A stretch of DNA of 43,442 nucleotides from Acholeplasmatales bacterium (GTDB taxonomy: Bacteria; Bacillota_I; Bacilli_A; Izemoplasmatales; Hujiaoplasmataceae): assembly GCA_003477305.1 (NCBI GenBank), contig DMTN01000058.1:739-44180 (forward strand). Direction: 5' to 3'. Under the pieces are notes generated by a model, which saw only the letters and a program-made list of their open reading frames with translations, was not told the origin of the DNA and did not search any database. This document shows, piece after piece, positions 1-6,650 of the stretch (positions are counted from its first letter, which is position 1; every line of letters starts with the position of its first letter). A program made the position numbers and the translations under genes.

Positions 1-494
1 CCCGCTTCTATCTCGACTTCACCGTCGACGAGTCGTGCGGTAAATGCACGCCGTGCCGCGAAGGCACGCGCCGCATGCTCGACATTCTGAACAAGATCTG
101 CCGCGGCGACGGCACCATGGAAGACCTCGACACGCTCGAATCGCTCGGCAACATGGTCAAGGACACTTCGCTCTGCGGACTCGGGCAAACCGCCCCGAAT
201 CCGGTTTTGTCCACGCTAAAGCACTTCCGCGAGGAGTATATCGCCCACGTCGTGGACAAGGTCTGCCCCGCCGGCGTCTGCCCGAATCTCACCAATTTCA
301 TCATCACCGACAAGTGCATCGGCTGCACGAAGTGCGTGAAGAACTGCCCGGTCGGCGCGATCACCGGCAAGGTCAAGCAGAAACATACGATCGATCTCGA
401 GAAGTGCATCCGCTGCGGCGCATGCAAGAAGGCCTGCCCGGTCAACGCCATCTCGAGCAAACCGGAAGACTGGAAGGCGATCGTCAATGGATAA
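1..494 (+). CDS. hydB: NADH-binding (NuoF/HydB-like) hydrogenase subunit, C-terminal part
   Basis: The 5' end lies outside the window; the reading frame is open from base 3. The visible 163 residues begin with the NuoF [4Fe-4S] motif ESCGKCTPCREGT, followed by the helical NuoF C-terminal region with its fourth cysteine (SLCGLGQ), and then two ferredoxin-type [4Fe-4S] motifs (CIGCTKCVKNCPVGAI and CIRCGACKKACPVNAI). This arrangement is that of the flavoprotein subunit of multimeric NAD(P)-linked [FeFe]-hydrogenases (HydB/HndC type), which carries FMN and the NADH site in the missing N-terminal part and passes electrons to HydA. The stop codon overlaps the hydA start by 8 bases, so the two are translationally coupled. 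A NuoF of a respiratory complex is the alternative but is unlikely next to hydA. Confidence 0.88.
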   Translation, partial: RFYLDFTVDESCGKCTPCREGTRRMLDILNKICRGDGTMEDLDTLESLGNMVKDTSLCGLGQTAPNPVLSTLKHFREEYIAHVVDKVCPAGVCPNLTNFIITDKCIGCTKCVKNCPVGAITGKVKQKHTIDLEKCIRCGACKKACPVNAISSKPEDWKAIVNG

Positions 495-2241
495 GCTCGT
501 CAACGTCACCATCGACAAGATCCAGATCGCCGTTCCCGAATCGTATTCCGTCCTCAAGGCCGCCGAAGCGGCCGGCGTCGTGGTTCCCCGTCTCTGCTTT
601 CTGGAAGGAATCCATGAAGAAGGCAACTGCCGCGTCTGCGTCGTCAAGGTCGAAGGTCAGAAGGGCCTCAAGCCCGCCTGCCGCACCACCGTCACCGACG
701 GCATGTCCGTCAAGACCAACACCAAGGAAGTCTACGACGCCGTCTCGAGCAACCTCGAACTGCTCGCCGGCAACCACAAGTTCGAATGCTGGAAATGTTC
801 GCGCGAAACAAGCTGCGAATTCCTCGACCTGCTCCGCCGCTTCTCCGTCGACAACTACTATTCCAACGAAGAAGTCTTCAAGCACAAGGACCGCAAGCTG
901 AACGAAACGTCCGGCGCGATGGTCATCGACTCCTCCAAATGCGTCCTCTGCGGACGCTGCGTCTCCGCCTGCGAGAAATATACCGGCCTCGGCATCCTCA
1001 ACTTCAACCGCCGCGGTTCGAAGACCTACGTCGGTCCCGCGCTCTTCACGAACCTCGAAGACGCCGGCTGCATCTATTGCGGCAAGTGCATCCAGTCGTG
1101 CCCGACGGGCGCGATCCGCGAGAAGGATGACATCAAACCCCTCGAGCGCGCTTTGCGCGATCCGTCCAAGACGGTCATCGCCCAGGTCGCTCCCGCCGTG
1201 CGCGCCGCGCTCGGCGAAGAATTCGGCTACAAGCCCGGCACGAACGTCGAAGGCCAGCTGTTCGCCGCGCTCCGCGCCCTCGGGATCCGGGAAGTCATCG
1301 ACACCAACTTCTCGGCCGACCTGACGATCATGGAAGAAGGCACGGAGTTCATCCACCGCGTGAAAAACGGCGGCGTGCTCCCGCTCTTCACCTCCTGCTC
1401 GCCGGGCTGGATCAACTACCTCGAACAGTACTATCCGGAATACATCCCGAACCTTTCGAGCTGCAAATCGCCGCAGCAGATGGCCGGGGCATTGATCAAA
1501 ACCTATTACGCCGAGAAACTCAATCTCGATCCGAAGAACATCGTCTCGGTCTCGATCATGCCCTGCGTCGCCAAGAAGGCGGAAGCGAAGCGTCCCGACA
1601 TGGGACGCGACGGCTACCGCGACGTCGACATCGTCCTCACGACGCGCGAAATCGCCCGTCTGATCCGCCACCGCGGCATCAAGTTCCAGGAACTCGATCC
1701 GATCAAACCGTATGGCGACCTCGCCAAATACACCGGCGCGGCGTCGATCTTCGGGGCCACCGGCGGCGTCATGGAAGCCGCCCTACGCACCGTCACGGAA
1801 ATCGTCGAAGGACATTCCACGCCGATCGAATTCACCGAAGTGCGCGGCCTTGAAGACATCAAGGAAGCCACCTACAAGGTCGGAGGCAAGGACATCAACG
1901 TCGCCGTCGTCCACGGCGGAAAGGCGATCGGGCAGTTCCTCGAAATGATGAAGACCAACGGCAAGCAATACCATTTCGTCGAATTCATGGGTTGCACCGG
2001 CGGCTGCATCAACGGCGGCGGTCAGCCGATCATCACCGCCTCGAACCAGGGCAAGTTCGACATCCGCGAACGTCGCGCCAAGGTCCTCTATGCGATCGAC
2101 CAGGGTTCGACGTTCCGCAAGTCGCACGAAAACGAAGCGGTCCAGAAACTGTACGCAGAATTCCTCGGCGAGCCGAATTCGCATCTCGCCCACGAACTGT
2201 TGCACACGCACTACAAAAAACGCGAAACCTACTCCAAATAA
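487..2241 (+). CDS. hydA: [FeFe]-hydrogenase catalytic subunit (HydA/HndD type)
   Basis: 584 residues, full length for an NAD(P)-linked HydA. Domains in order: [2Fe-2S] ferredoxin (Cys37, 48, 51, 65), His-Cys3 [4Fe-4S] site (His97, Cys101, 104, 110), two ferredoxin [4Fe-4S] motifs (Cys152-162 and Cys195-205), the H-cluster domain (FTSCSPGW at 301-308, MPCVAKK at 358, FMGCTGGCINGGGQP from 500) and the C-terminal small-subunit domain (SHENEAV...HELLHTHYKK). It reduces protons to H2 or the reverse in the cytoplasm; with the upstream HydB it probably couples ferredoxin and NAD(H), possibly by electron bifurcation (inference). The first H-cluster motif has Ser305 where many relatives have a second Cys. 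Transcription ends at the hairpin just after the stop codon. Confidence 0.95.
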   Translation: MDKLVNVTIDKIQIAVPESYSVLKAAEAAGVVVPRLCFLEGIHEEGNCRVCVVKVEGQKGLKPACRTTVTDGMSVKTNTKEVYDAVSSNLELLAGNHKFECWKCSRETSCEFLDLLRRFSVDNYYSNEEVFKHKDRKLNETSGAMVIDSSKCVLCGRCVSACEKYTGLGILNFNRRGSKTYVGPALFTNLEDAGCIYCGKCIQSCPTGAIREKDDIKPLERALRDPSKTVIAQVAPAVRAALGEEFGYKPGTNVEGQLFAALRALGIREVIDTNFSADLTIMEEGTEFIHRVKNGGVLPLFTSCSPGWINYLEQYYPEYIPNLSSCKSPQQMAGALIKTYYAEKLNLDPKNIVSVSIMPCVAKKAEAKRPDMGRDGYRDVDIVLTTREIARLIRHRGIKFQELDPIKPYGDLAKYTGAASIFGATGGVMEAALRTVTEIVEGHSTPIEFTEVRGLEDIKEATYKVGGKDINVAVVHGGKAIGQFLEMMKTNGKQYHFVEFMGCTGGCINGGGQPIITASNQGKFDIRERRAKVLYAIDQGSTFRKSHENEAVQKLYAEFLGEPNSHLAHELLHTHYKKRETYSK

Positions 2242-2254
2242 TCCGAATAGAAAT

Positions 2255-2288
2255 ACGGCGAACCCCGAGGGGGCTTCGCCGTTTTTTG
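2255..2288 (+). terminator. Rho-independent terminator after hydA
   Basis: Inverted repeat ACGGCGAA (2255-2262) and TTCGCCGT (2275-2282) around a C-rich/G-rich core, followed by a T run (2282-2287). It lies 14 bases after the hydA stop. Confidence 0.9.
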
Positions 2289-2291
2289 CGC

Positions 2292-2324
2292 GTTCATATT
2301 CTGTTCATAGTTTTTTGCTAGAAT
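2292..2324 (+). promoter_or_regulatory. Promoter of the copper operon with 11-bp direct repeats
   Basis: An extended -10 element TGCTAGAAT lies at 2316-2324. Two direct repeats GTTCATA at 2292-2298 and 2303-2309 have an 11-base period and occupy the place of the -35 box, which is otherwise poor. Tandem sites with one helical-turn spacing over the -35 region are the usual arrangement for activation by OmpR/PhoB-family response regulators; such a regulator is encoded downstream at 3964. The repeats are seen directly; their binding by that protein is inferred. Confidence 0.6.
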
Positions 2325-2344
2325 GGTGGCGAGGTGAAAAGCAA

Positions 2345-2683
2345 ATGAAAAAACAAGCAAAATGGATTTGGCTTTTGGTCGGACTCGCGGTTCTCGCGGT
2401 CGCCGTCCGCTTCGCGTTCTACTTCCTGTCCGACGAGATTTCCGGCGGGAACTGGCAGGGATACATGCCGATGGGCGGCGCATGGGCGATGCCGCTCGGC
2501 ATGCTCGGGATGGGCGCATTCTGGATATTCGTCGTTTTCCTCGTCTTCCGCGCGTTTTCGATCAGAGGATGCGGCATGCAGCACGATCATGCGACGGTGC
2601 GGCTGAAGGAACGCCTGGCCAACGGCGACATCACGATCGAAGAATACGAAACCCTACGCAAGACCCTTGAGGAGGATCGCTAA
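2345..2683 (+). CDS. Small two-TM membrane protein with C-terminal SHOCT domain
   Basis: 112 residues. Two hydrophobic segments (about residues 6-28 and 47-70) are separated by a short Gly/Met-rich loop, and the tail ends in a SHOCT-type motif (RLKERLANGDITIEEYETL...). The ATG at 2345 is preceded by GAGGTG with good spacing. SHOCT is a short helical module found at the ends of many bacterial membrane proteins, thought to mediate oligomerisation or membrane association; no reaction can be assigned. The loop and the region before the SHOCT domain contain Met, Cys and His residues (the segment around CGMQHDH), which could bind a metal, in keeping with the following cueP and metallochaperone genes (inference). 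It is the first gene of the operon. Confidence 0.8.
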   Translation: MKKQAKWIWLLVGLAVLAVAVRFAFYFLSDEISGGNWQGYMPMGGAWAMPLGMLGMGAFWIFVVFLVFRAFSIRGCGMQHDHATVRLKERLANGDITIEEYETLRKTLEEDR

Positions 2684-2684
2684 A

Positions 2685-3086
2685 ATGAAAAAAATATGGA
2701 TGATCACCGCAATCGCAATTGTTATGTTCGCGGCCGGCGGATGGATCTACAAGACCGTCTCGGCCGAAGACGTTCCCGTCACGACGACCTCGCTTTCGAC
2801 CGCGACGACGTATTACTACGGACCGATGATGGGCCGCGGTGGCGGCTTCCGCGGCGGCTGCGGCGGTTACCCCCTCACGACGACGGGGCTGACCTACGAG
2901 TGGCTTTATCTTCATCTCGACGCCGATGAGAAAATCCTCGTCGACACCTATCACGCCGATCTGCTCGCGACGTACGACTTCACCGTCATGGATGCCGCGG
3001 CGCGCCTGGTTGCGCTTTCCGACATCCGCGCGGCGCTTTCCGACTACATCGTCGCCTCCGAATTCGTCACCGGCGTGAATCCGTAA
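2685..3086 (+). CDS. Gly-rich exported or membrane-anchored protein of unknown function
   Basis: 133 residues, not recognised as a known family. The N-terminus has a Lys pair and a hydrophobic stretch (about residues 5-21), ending near VSAED, consistent with a signal peptide or anchor. A Thr/Ser-rich stretch, then MMGRGGGFRGGCGGY, then a mostly helical acidic C-terminal half follow. ATG 2685 is chosen because GAGGAGG lies at 2669-2675; an upstream in-frame ATG at 2667 has no such site. The gene starts one base after the stop of the previous gene and overlaps cueP by one base, so it is part of the same operon. A periplasm-side copper role is a guess by association only. Confidence 0.72.
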   Translation: MKKIWMITAIAIVMFAAGGWIYKTVSAEDVPVTTTSLSTATTYYYGPMMGRGGGFRGGCGGYPLTTTGLTYEWLYLHLDADEKILVDTYHADLLATYDFTVMDAAARLVALSDIRAALSDYIVASEFVTGVNP

Positions 3087-3628
3087 TGAAACGCTGGATC
3101 GTCATCGCCGCCGTCGCCCTGCTTACGGGCGCCGCGGCGATTTTCCTTGTTGCGGACCGTCCGGACGTCCTGGGCGCGTTCGGCATCACCGACACGGACG
3201 TCACGGACATCGTCGCCGCCTTGGAAGCGGGGACGGAAGATCGCACACGCTTCAATGCGAGCATCGACGGCGACGCCCTTCACCTGACCGCCGACGGTGA
3301 GACGGTGAATATCGACCTCCCGGAAGGGCGCTTCTATCTGTCCGTCGCACCTTATCTCACATCGACCCATGAATGCTTTACGCACAATCTCGTCTCCTGT
3401 CGCGGCGAACTCGTGAATGCGACGTTTTCCATCACCGTCCGCGACGCCGACGGAGCGGTGGTCCTCAGCGGTGATTTCACGTCGGGGGCGAACGGCTTCG
3501 TCGGACTTTGGCTCCCCGCCGGCCTCGACGGGACCATCACCGTCGGTCATGAAGGCCACGTCGCAACGGGCGCGTTTCAGACGCAGCCCGCATCGGCGAC
3601 CTGCATGACGACACTCGTACTGTCATGA
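3086..3628 (+). CDS. cueP: CueP-family extracytoplasmic copper-binding protein
   Basis: 180 residues with an N-terminal signal peptide or membrane anchor (residues 1-22). The C-terminal half matches the CueP family: FYLSVAPYLTSTHECFTHNL, then GELVNATFSI, NGFVGLWLP, and the terminal ATCMTTLVLS. Cys97, Cys105 and Cys173 correspond to the three conserved cysteines that bind copper in Salmonella CueP. In that organism the protein stores copper outside the cytoplasmic membrane and delivers it to superoxide dismutase; here the protein would act outside the cell membrane, probably anchored. It overlaps the upstream gene by 1 base and the metallochaperone gene by 4 bases, which indicates tight coupling. 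Confidence 0.88.
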   Translation: MKRWIVIAAVALLTGAAAIFLVADRPDVLGAFGITDTDVTDIVAALEAGTEDRTRFNASIDGDALHLTADGETVNIDLPEGRFYLSVAPYLTSTHECFTHNLVSCRGELVNATFSITVRDADGAVVLSGDFTSGANGFVGLWLPAGLDGTITVGHEGHVATGAFQTQPASATCMTTLVLS

Positions 3629-3888
3629 AGGATGAACGGTATCGGATGATCGCCCGGCTTCATGAAATCCGCTGCGCCGGCTGTCTGAACACCATCGAAG
3701 GGGCCCTTCGCCGCCGCGGCGCGGAGTCGGTCAAGATCGATCTGGGGTCGCACATCGTCGAAGTCGTCTATCAAGGCCCCGCATCCGATGCCGATGCCTA
3801 TTGCGCCGCGGTTCGCGCCACCGGATACCAAGCGACCCTGCTCGGAGTCGCTTCGCAAAATCCGGGGGCGGACGGGACGGATGGATGA
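3625..3888 (+). CDS. HMA-domain metallochaperone (CopZ-like)
   Basis: 87 residues with a heavy-metal-associated fold: beta1 then the metal site IRCAGC (Cys17 and Cys20), an alpha helix (LNTIEGALRRRG), and the VKIDLGSHIVEVVY beta segments. It lacks the usual MxCxxC methionine, having IRCAGC. No signal peptide is visible, so it is probably cytoplasmic and hands Cu(I) or a similar soft metal to a partner. Its start ATGA overlaps the cueP stop. No copper P-type ATPase is adjacent, so the partner is unknown. Zinc or another thiophilic metal is possible, but the cueP neighbour favours copper. Confidence 0.82.
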   Translation: MKDERYRMIARLHEIRCAGCLNTIEGALRRRGAESVKIDLGSHIVEVVYQGPASDADAYCAAVRATGYQATLLGVASQNPGADGTDG

Positions 3889-3934
3889 CTTGACGGCGAA
3901 AGGTCATCTTGGGACCGTTCCTCAGAAAACGGCG

Positions 3935-3940
3935 TATAAT
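3935..3940 (+). promoter_or_regulatory. -10 element (TATAAT) before the response regulator gene
   Basis: Perfect TATAAT 23 bases before the ATG of the response regulator. No convincing -35 at 16-18 bases (TTGGGA at 3909 is 20 bases away). It may allow separate expression of the two-component genes in addition to read-through from the copper operon, since no strong terminator lies between 3888 and 3935. Confidence 0.55.
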
Positions 3941-3963
3941 GGAAGCGTAAGGGGGTGAGGCCG

Positions 3964-4647
3964 ATGCGGCTCATCATCATCGAAGATCATCGCAAAATCA
4001 ACGACCTTTTAGCGCGGTTCGCCCGTCTGGACGGACACGACGTCCTGCAAGCCTATTCCGCCGAGGAAGGACTTGCGCTTTTAGCCGTCCGGACCGTCGA
4101 TGCGATCATCACCGATTTGATGCTTCCGGATTTGCAGGGGGAAGATCTGATTGCGAAGATCCGCACCCAGAGCGATGTCTACATCATGGTCGTCTCGGCG
4201 AAAATCGATATCAAGGAACGCATCGACGTGCTGTCACTCGGGGCCGACGATTATTTGACCAAACCGTTCAGCATCGAAGAAGTGATGGTCAAGCTGAAGA
4301 ATCTCGAGAAACGCATCGCGACCCACGAACCGATCATCCGATCGTTTGACGGTGGCGCGTTGAAAATCATTCCGTTCCGACGGGAAGTCCGGCTCGGCGA
4401 CGAAGTCATCGCATTGACCGCCCACGAATATGATGTGCTTTGGCAACTCGCCAGCCATCCGAAACGCATTTTCACGCGCGAAGAAATCCTCGCCGCGTGT
4501 TTTGGCGAGAGCGAGGCGTTCGACCGCGTGATCGACGTCTACGTCAAAAACATCCGAAAGAAACTCCGTGACGCCGCCGGCGAACCGCGTTTCATCCGGA
4601 CCCATTATGGCGTCGGCTACCAGTTTGCAGGTGACGGTGATGATTAG
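3964..4647 (+). CDS. OmpR/PhoB-family response regulator
   Basis: 227 residues. The receiver domain has acidic pocket IIEDH (residues 5-9), phosphoacceptor Asp51 in ITDLMLPD, and the LTKPF lysine; the C-terminal winged-helix domain follows (ALTAHEYDVLWQLASHP..., then RVIDVYVKNIRKKL and THYGVGYQF). ATG 3964 is preferred because GGGGGTGAGG lies just upstream; a GTG at 3955 within that site is the alternative. It overlaps the kinase gene by 8 bases. It presumably regulates the adjacent copper genes through the direct repeats at 2292-2309, by analogy with CusR/CopR systems (inference). Confidence 0.93.
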   Translation: MRLIIIEDHRKINDLLARFARLDGHDVLQAYSAEEGLALLAVRTVDAIITDLMLPDLQGEDLIAKIRTQSDVYIMVVSAKIDIKERIDVLSLGADDYLTKPFSIEEVMVKLKNLEKRIATHEPIIRSFDGGALKIIPFRREVRLGDEVIALTAHEYDVLWQLASHPKRIFTREEILAACFGESEAFDRVIDVYVKNIRKKLRDAAGEPRFIRTHYGVGYQFAGDGDD

Positions 4648-5887
4648 CTTCAAGACCTTTTTCCGCGCCAAGATGGCGCGCACCTTCACCATCCTGTTCG
4701 CCGTGATGTTGCTTTTGGCGAACCTGACGGTGTATCTCGCCTCAAGCGTCCAATACACCCGTCAGACCGAGCGTCAGGAAACATCCTTTGTCATCATGCT
4801 CGAACATATGATCGTTTGGGAAAACGAATCGACGCTCATCGCCTTTTTGGAACATTACGGCCATACCCACGGCGTCGATCTCGCCTACGCCGACGCCGAA
4901 GGCATCGTGCGTTTTCAGACCGATCCCGCCCCGGAAGGCGCGGATCCGATCGAACTCCTCTCCATCGACGGCGAACCGCTCGGAACCGTTTCGATCGGCT
5001 ATCGTCAGTCATTCTATGGGTCCGAACTGATCCTCGGACTCGCTTTCGTGAATGGGGTCTCGGCGCTGCTTTTCATCATCGCGATGCTGATCCTGAGGCG
5101 CATCCTCAACCGGCAGTACGGGCTTCTGTATGACGACATGGAACGCATCGGCCAAGCGGATGCTTCCTTCCGCTTTCAAGACATGGCCGCGATCAACGAG
5201 CGGTACACGGCGGCGCTCAAGGCCGAAGCCGAACTGAAGACCATCCAGGCGCATTACGTCAGGATCCTCGCCCATGATGTCAAGACGCCGTTGACCGTCA
5301 TCAAGGTCTATCTCGAAGGCATCAAGACGGGACGAATCCCCTTCGATCCGCAAATCAACGAAGAACTGCTCGCGCAGGTCGGCGAGATCGAGACCATGAT
5401 TCCGCAGTTCATCGAACAGGATCTGCGGCAAGTGGCGATCCGTCAAAACATCGCCTCGCTGATCACCGCCCATCTTGCCAAACTGAACGAGGTGTTCCAG
5501 ACCAAGCGGATGACCCTCGATCTTTCCATCGACGCGCTGGAACTCACGATCGCCTCCGCCGATGTCATCCGCATCCTCGAACATCTTGTCTTCAATGCGT
5601 TTTATTACAGCGAGCCGGGCGGCGTCATCGGCGTCACGCTCGACGCCGACGTCAAGCGGTTGACGGTGGAGGATACCGGCATCGGGATGAGCGGCGAGAC
5701 GATCGCCCGCATCCACGCCGGAACCCATCGCGGCGACGACGCCATGGCCTACAATCAAAAAGGCAGCGGCGTCGGCTTTCAGATCGTCTTCGAAATCGCC
5801 GCCCGCATCGGCGCGGCGGTCGATATCGAGAGCGTTTTGGGAACCGGCACGAAAGTCCACGTCTGGTTCGATCGCCATCCGCGTTGA
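4640..5887 (+). CDS. Membrane sensor histidine kinase
   Basis: 415 residues. TM1 at about 14-36, an extracytoplasmic sensor region of about 95 residues (37-129), TM2 at about 130-153, a HisKA domain with phospho-accepting His212 in LAHDVKTPLTVIK, and a HATPase_c domain with N-box (LVFNAFYYSE), G1 (VEDTGIGM) and G2 (GSGVGFQIV) motifs. ATG 4640 fits GGTGACGGTG just upstream; longer in-frame starts lie inside the response regulator gene. The sensor region has no obvious Met/His/Cys copper-binding cluster, so the signal is not certain. It phosphorylates the regulator encoded just upstream. Confidence 0.92.
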   Translation: MISFKTFFRAKMARTFTILFAVMLLLANLTVYLASSVQYTRQTERQETSFVIMLEHMIVWENESTLIAFLEHYGHTHGVDLAYADAEGIVRFQTDPAPEGADPIELLSIDGEPLGTVSIGYRQSFYGSELILGLAFVNGVSALLFIIAMLILRRILNRQYGLLYDDMERIGQADASFRFQDMAAINERYTAALKAEAELKTIQAHYVRILAHDVKTPLTVIKVYLEGIKTGRIPFDPQINEELLAQVGEIETMIPQFIEQDLRQVAIRQNIASLITAHLAKLNEVFQTKRMTLDLSIDALELTIASADVIRILEHLVFNAFYYSEPGGVIGVTLDADVKRLTVEDTGIGMSGETIARIHAGTHRGDDAMAYNQKGSGVGFQIVFEIAARIGAAVDIESVLGTGTKVHVWFDRHPR

Positions 5888-5892
5888 CATTC

Positions 5893-5932
5893 AAAAAAAG
5901 CACATTCCGAATTCCGGAAATGTGCTTTTTTT
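5893..5932. terminator. Bidirectional rho-independent terminator
   Basis: Stem GCACATTCCG (5900-5909) with CGGAAATGTGC (5915-5925), flanked by an A run on one side and a T run on the other, between the converging kinase gene and the Crp-type gene. It can terminate transcription from both strands. Confidence 0.9.
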
Positions 5933-5939
5933 GATTTCA

Positions 5940-6542
5940 TCATAACAACGTGATTTCGGTCCTTGAGTAGTCGAGAAGACGGTCTTTTTTCATATGCGCG
6001 AGTTCGCGCGAAAGCGACGGACGCTCGACCGCAAGCATCTCCGCCAGGCGTTCTTTCGTACCGGGGATCGCGACGGACCCCGTACGGGCGTCGCCGAGCC
6101 GCCACCCGAGCCAGAAGAGGATCCGTGAGCGGAGGCTGGGAAGCGACAGCATCTTGACCTGTTGCTTGATGTCGAAGGTTTTTCGACCGAGCGCGGAAAG
6201 ATAGGCTTCGAGAAGTTCGGGATGTCCAGAGAGCAAGCGGAGAAAATCGGCGCGTCCGATCATCGTGACGATCGCATCGGTCGCGACGACGACGTTGCCG
6301 AGATACCGCTGTTCTCCCGAAAATGTCAGGACGTCGCCGAAGAACGCATCCGGGTCCACCGATTGGATCTGCCATTCACGGCCGTCCGGCGTAGAGGAAC
6401 GGATCTCGATCCGGCCTTCGGAGACATAGCCGATTTCGACGCACGCTTCGCCCTGAAGGAACAGGATCGCCCCCTTGCGGACGCAGGCGGTCCTTCCGCC
6501 GTACGCGGTAAGCAAATCGATGCCAAACAGTGACCGCTCCAT
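5940..6542 (-). CDS. Crp/Fnr-family transcriptional regulator
   Basis: 200 residues. The N-terminal cyclic-nucleotide-binding-like barrel (KGAILFLQGEACVEIGYVSEG..., then DAFFGDVLTFSGEQRYLGNVVV) is followed by the dimer helix and a winged helix-turn-helix (IPGTKERLAEMLAVERPSLSRELAHMKKD). The Fnr iron-sulfur cysteine cluster is absent. ATG at 6542 is chosen because GAGGTGG precedes it; an upstream ATG at 6581 lies inside the operator region. It is transcribed divergently from the ABC transporter genes with a perfect palindrome between, so it probably controls itself and the transporter (inference). The effector is unknown; the protein lacks a clear cAMP-binding signature. Confidence 0.9.
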   Translation of the reverse strand: MERSLFGIDLLTAYGGRTACVRKGAILFLQGEACVEIGYVSEGRIEIRSSTPDGREWQIQSVDPDAFFGDVLTFSGEQRYLGNVVVATDAIVTMIGRADFLRLLSGHPELLEAYLSALGRKTFDIKQQVKMLSLPSLRSRILFWLGWRLGDARTGSVAIPGTKERLAEMLAVERPSLSRELAHMKKDRLLDYSRTEITLL

Positions 6543-6557
6543 GAAACCACCTCGCTC

Positions 6558-6599
6558 GTAACATATGTTACATACAATCATTGTAACTCCGCTTATAAT
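6558..6599. promoter_or_regulatory. Palindromic operator and divergent promoter region
   Basis: GTAACATATGTTAC (6558-6571) is a perfect 14-bp palindrome. A second, overlapping inverted pair is formed by GTTACA (6567-6572) and TGTAAC (6582-6587). TATAAT at 6594-6599 serves the plus-strand transporter genes. A symmetric site of this size between a Crp/Fnr-family gene and its divergent neighbour is the expected position for the regulator's own operator. Confidence 0.72.
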
Positions 6600-6618
6600 G
6601 AATGTAAAGACGATTCAT

Positions 6619-6634
6619 GCGGCGCGTGCGCCGC
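6619..6634 (+). other. Leader hairpin adjoining the ribosome site
   Basis: GCGGCGC (6619-6625), GT, GCGCCGC (6628-6634) form a very GC-rich inverted repeat in the mRNA leader, directly followed by the GGAAAG ribosome site at 6635. No T run follows, so it is not a terminator. The two-base loop means the real loop would be larger. Confidence 0.5.
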
Positions 6635-6650
6635 GGAAAGCGTGATCCCC

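Noticed and set aside
484..1671. Long minus-strand open frame (395 residues) opposite hydA
   Set aside because: It is the mirror of hydA in a GC-rich codon context. The sense strand has full domain matches and the product looks low in complexity.
3890..3895. TTGACG as -35 of the response regulator promoter
   Set aside because: It lies 39 bases before the TATAAT, far from workable spacing.
3889..3934. Possible terminator between the HMA gene and the response regulator
   Set aside because: Only a weak pairing (GATGAC with GTCATC) with no T run; more likely read-through.
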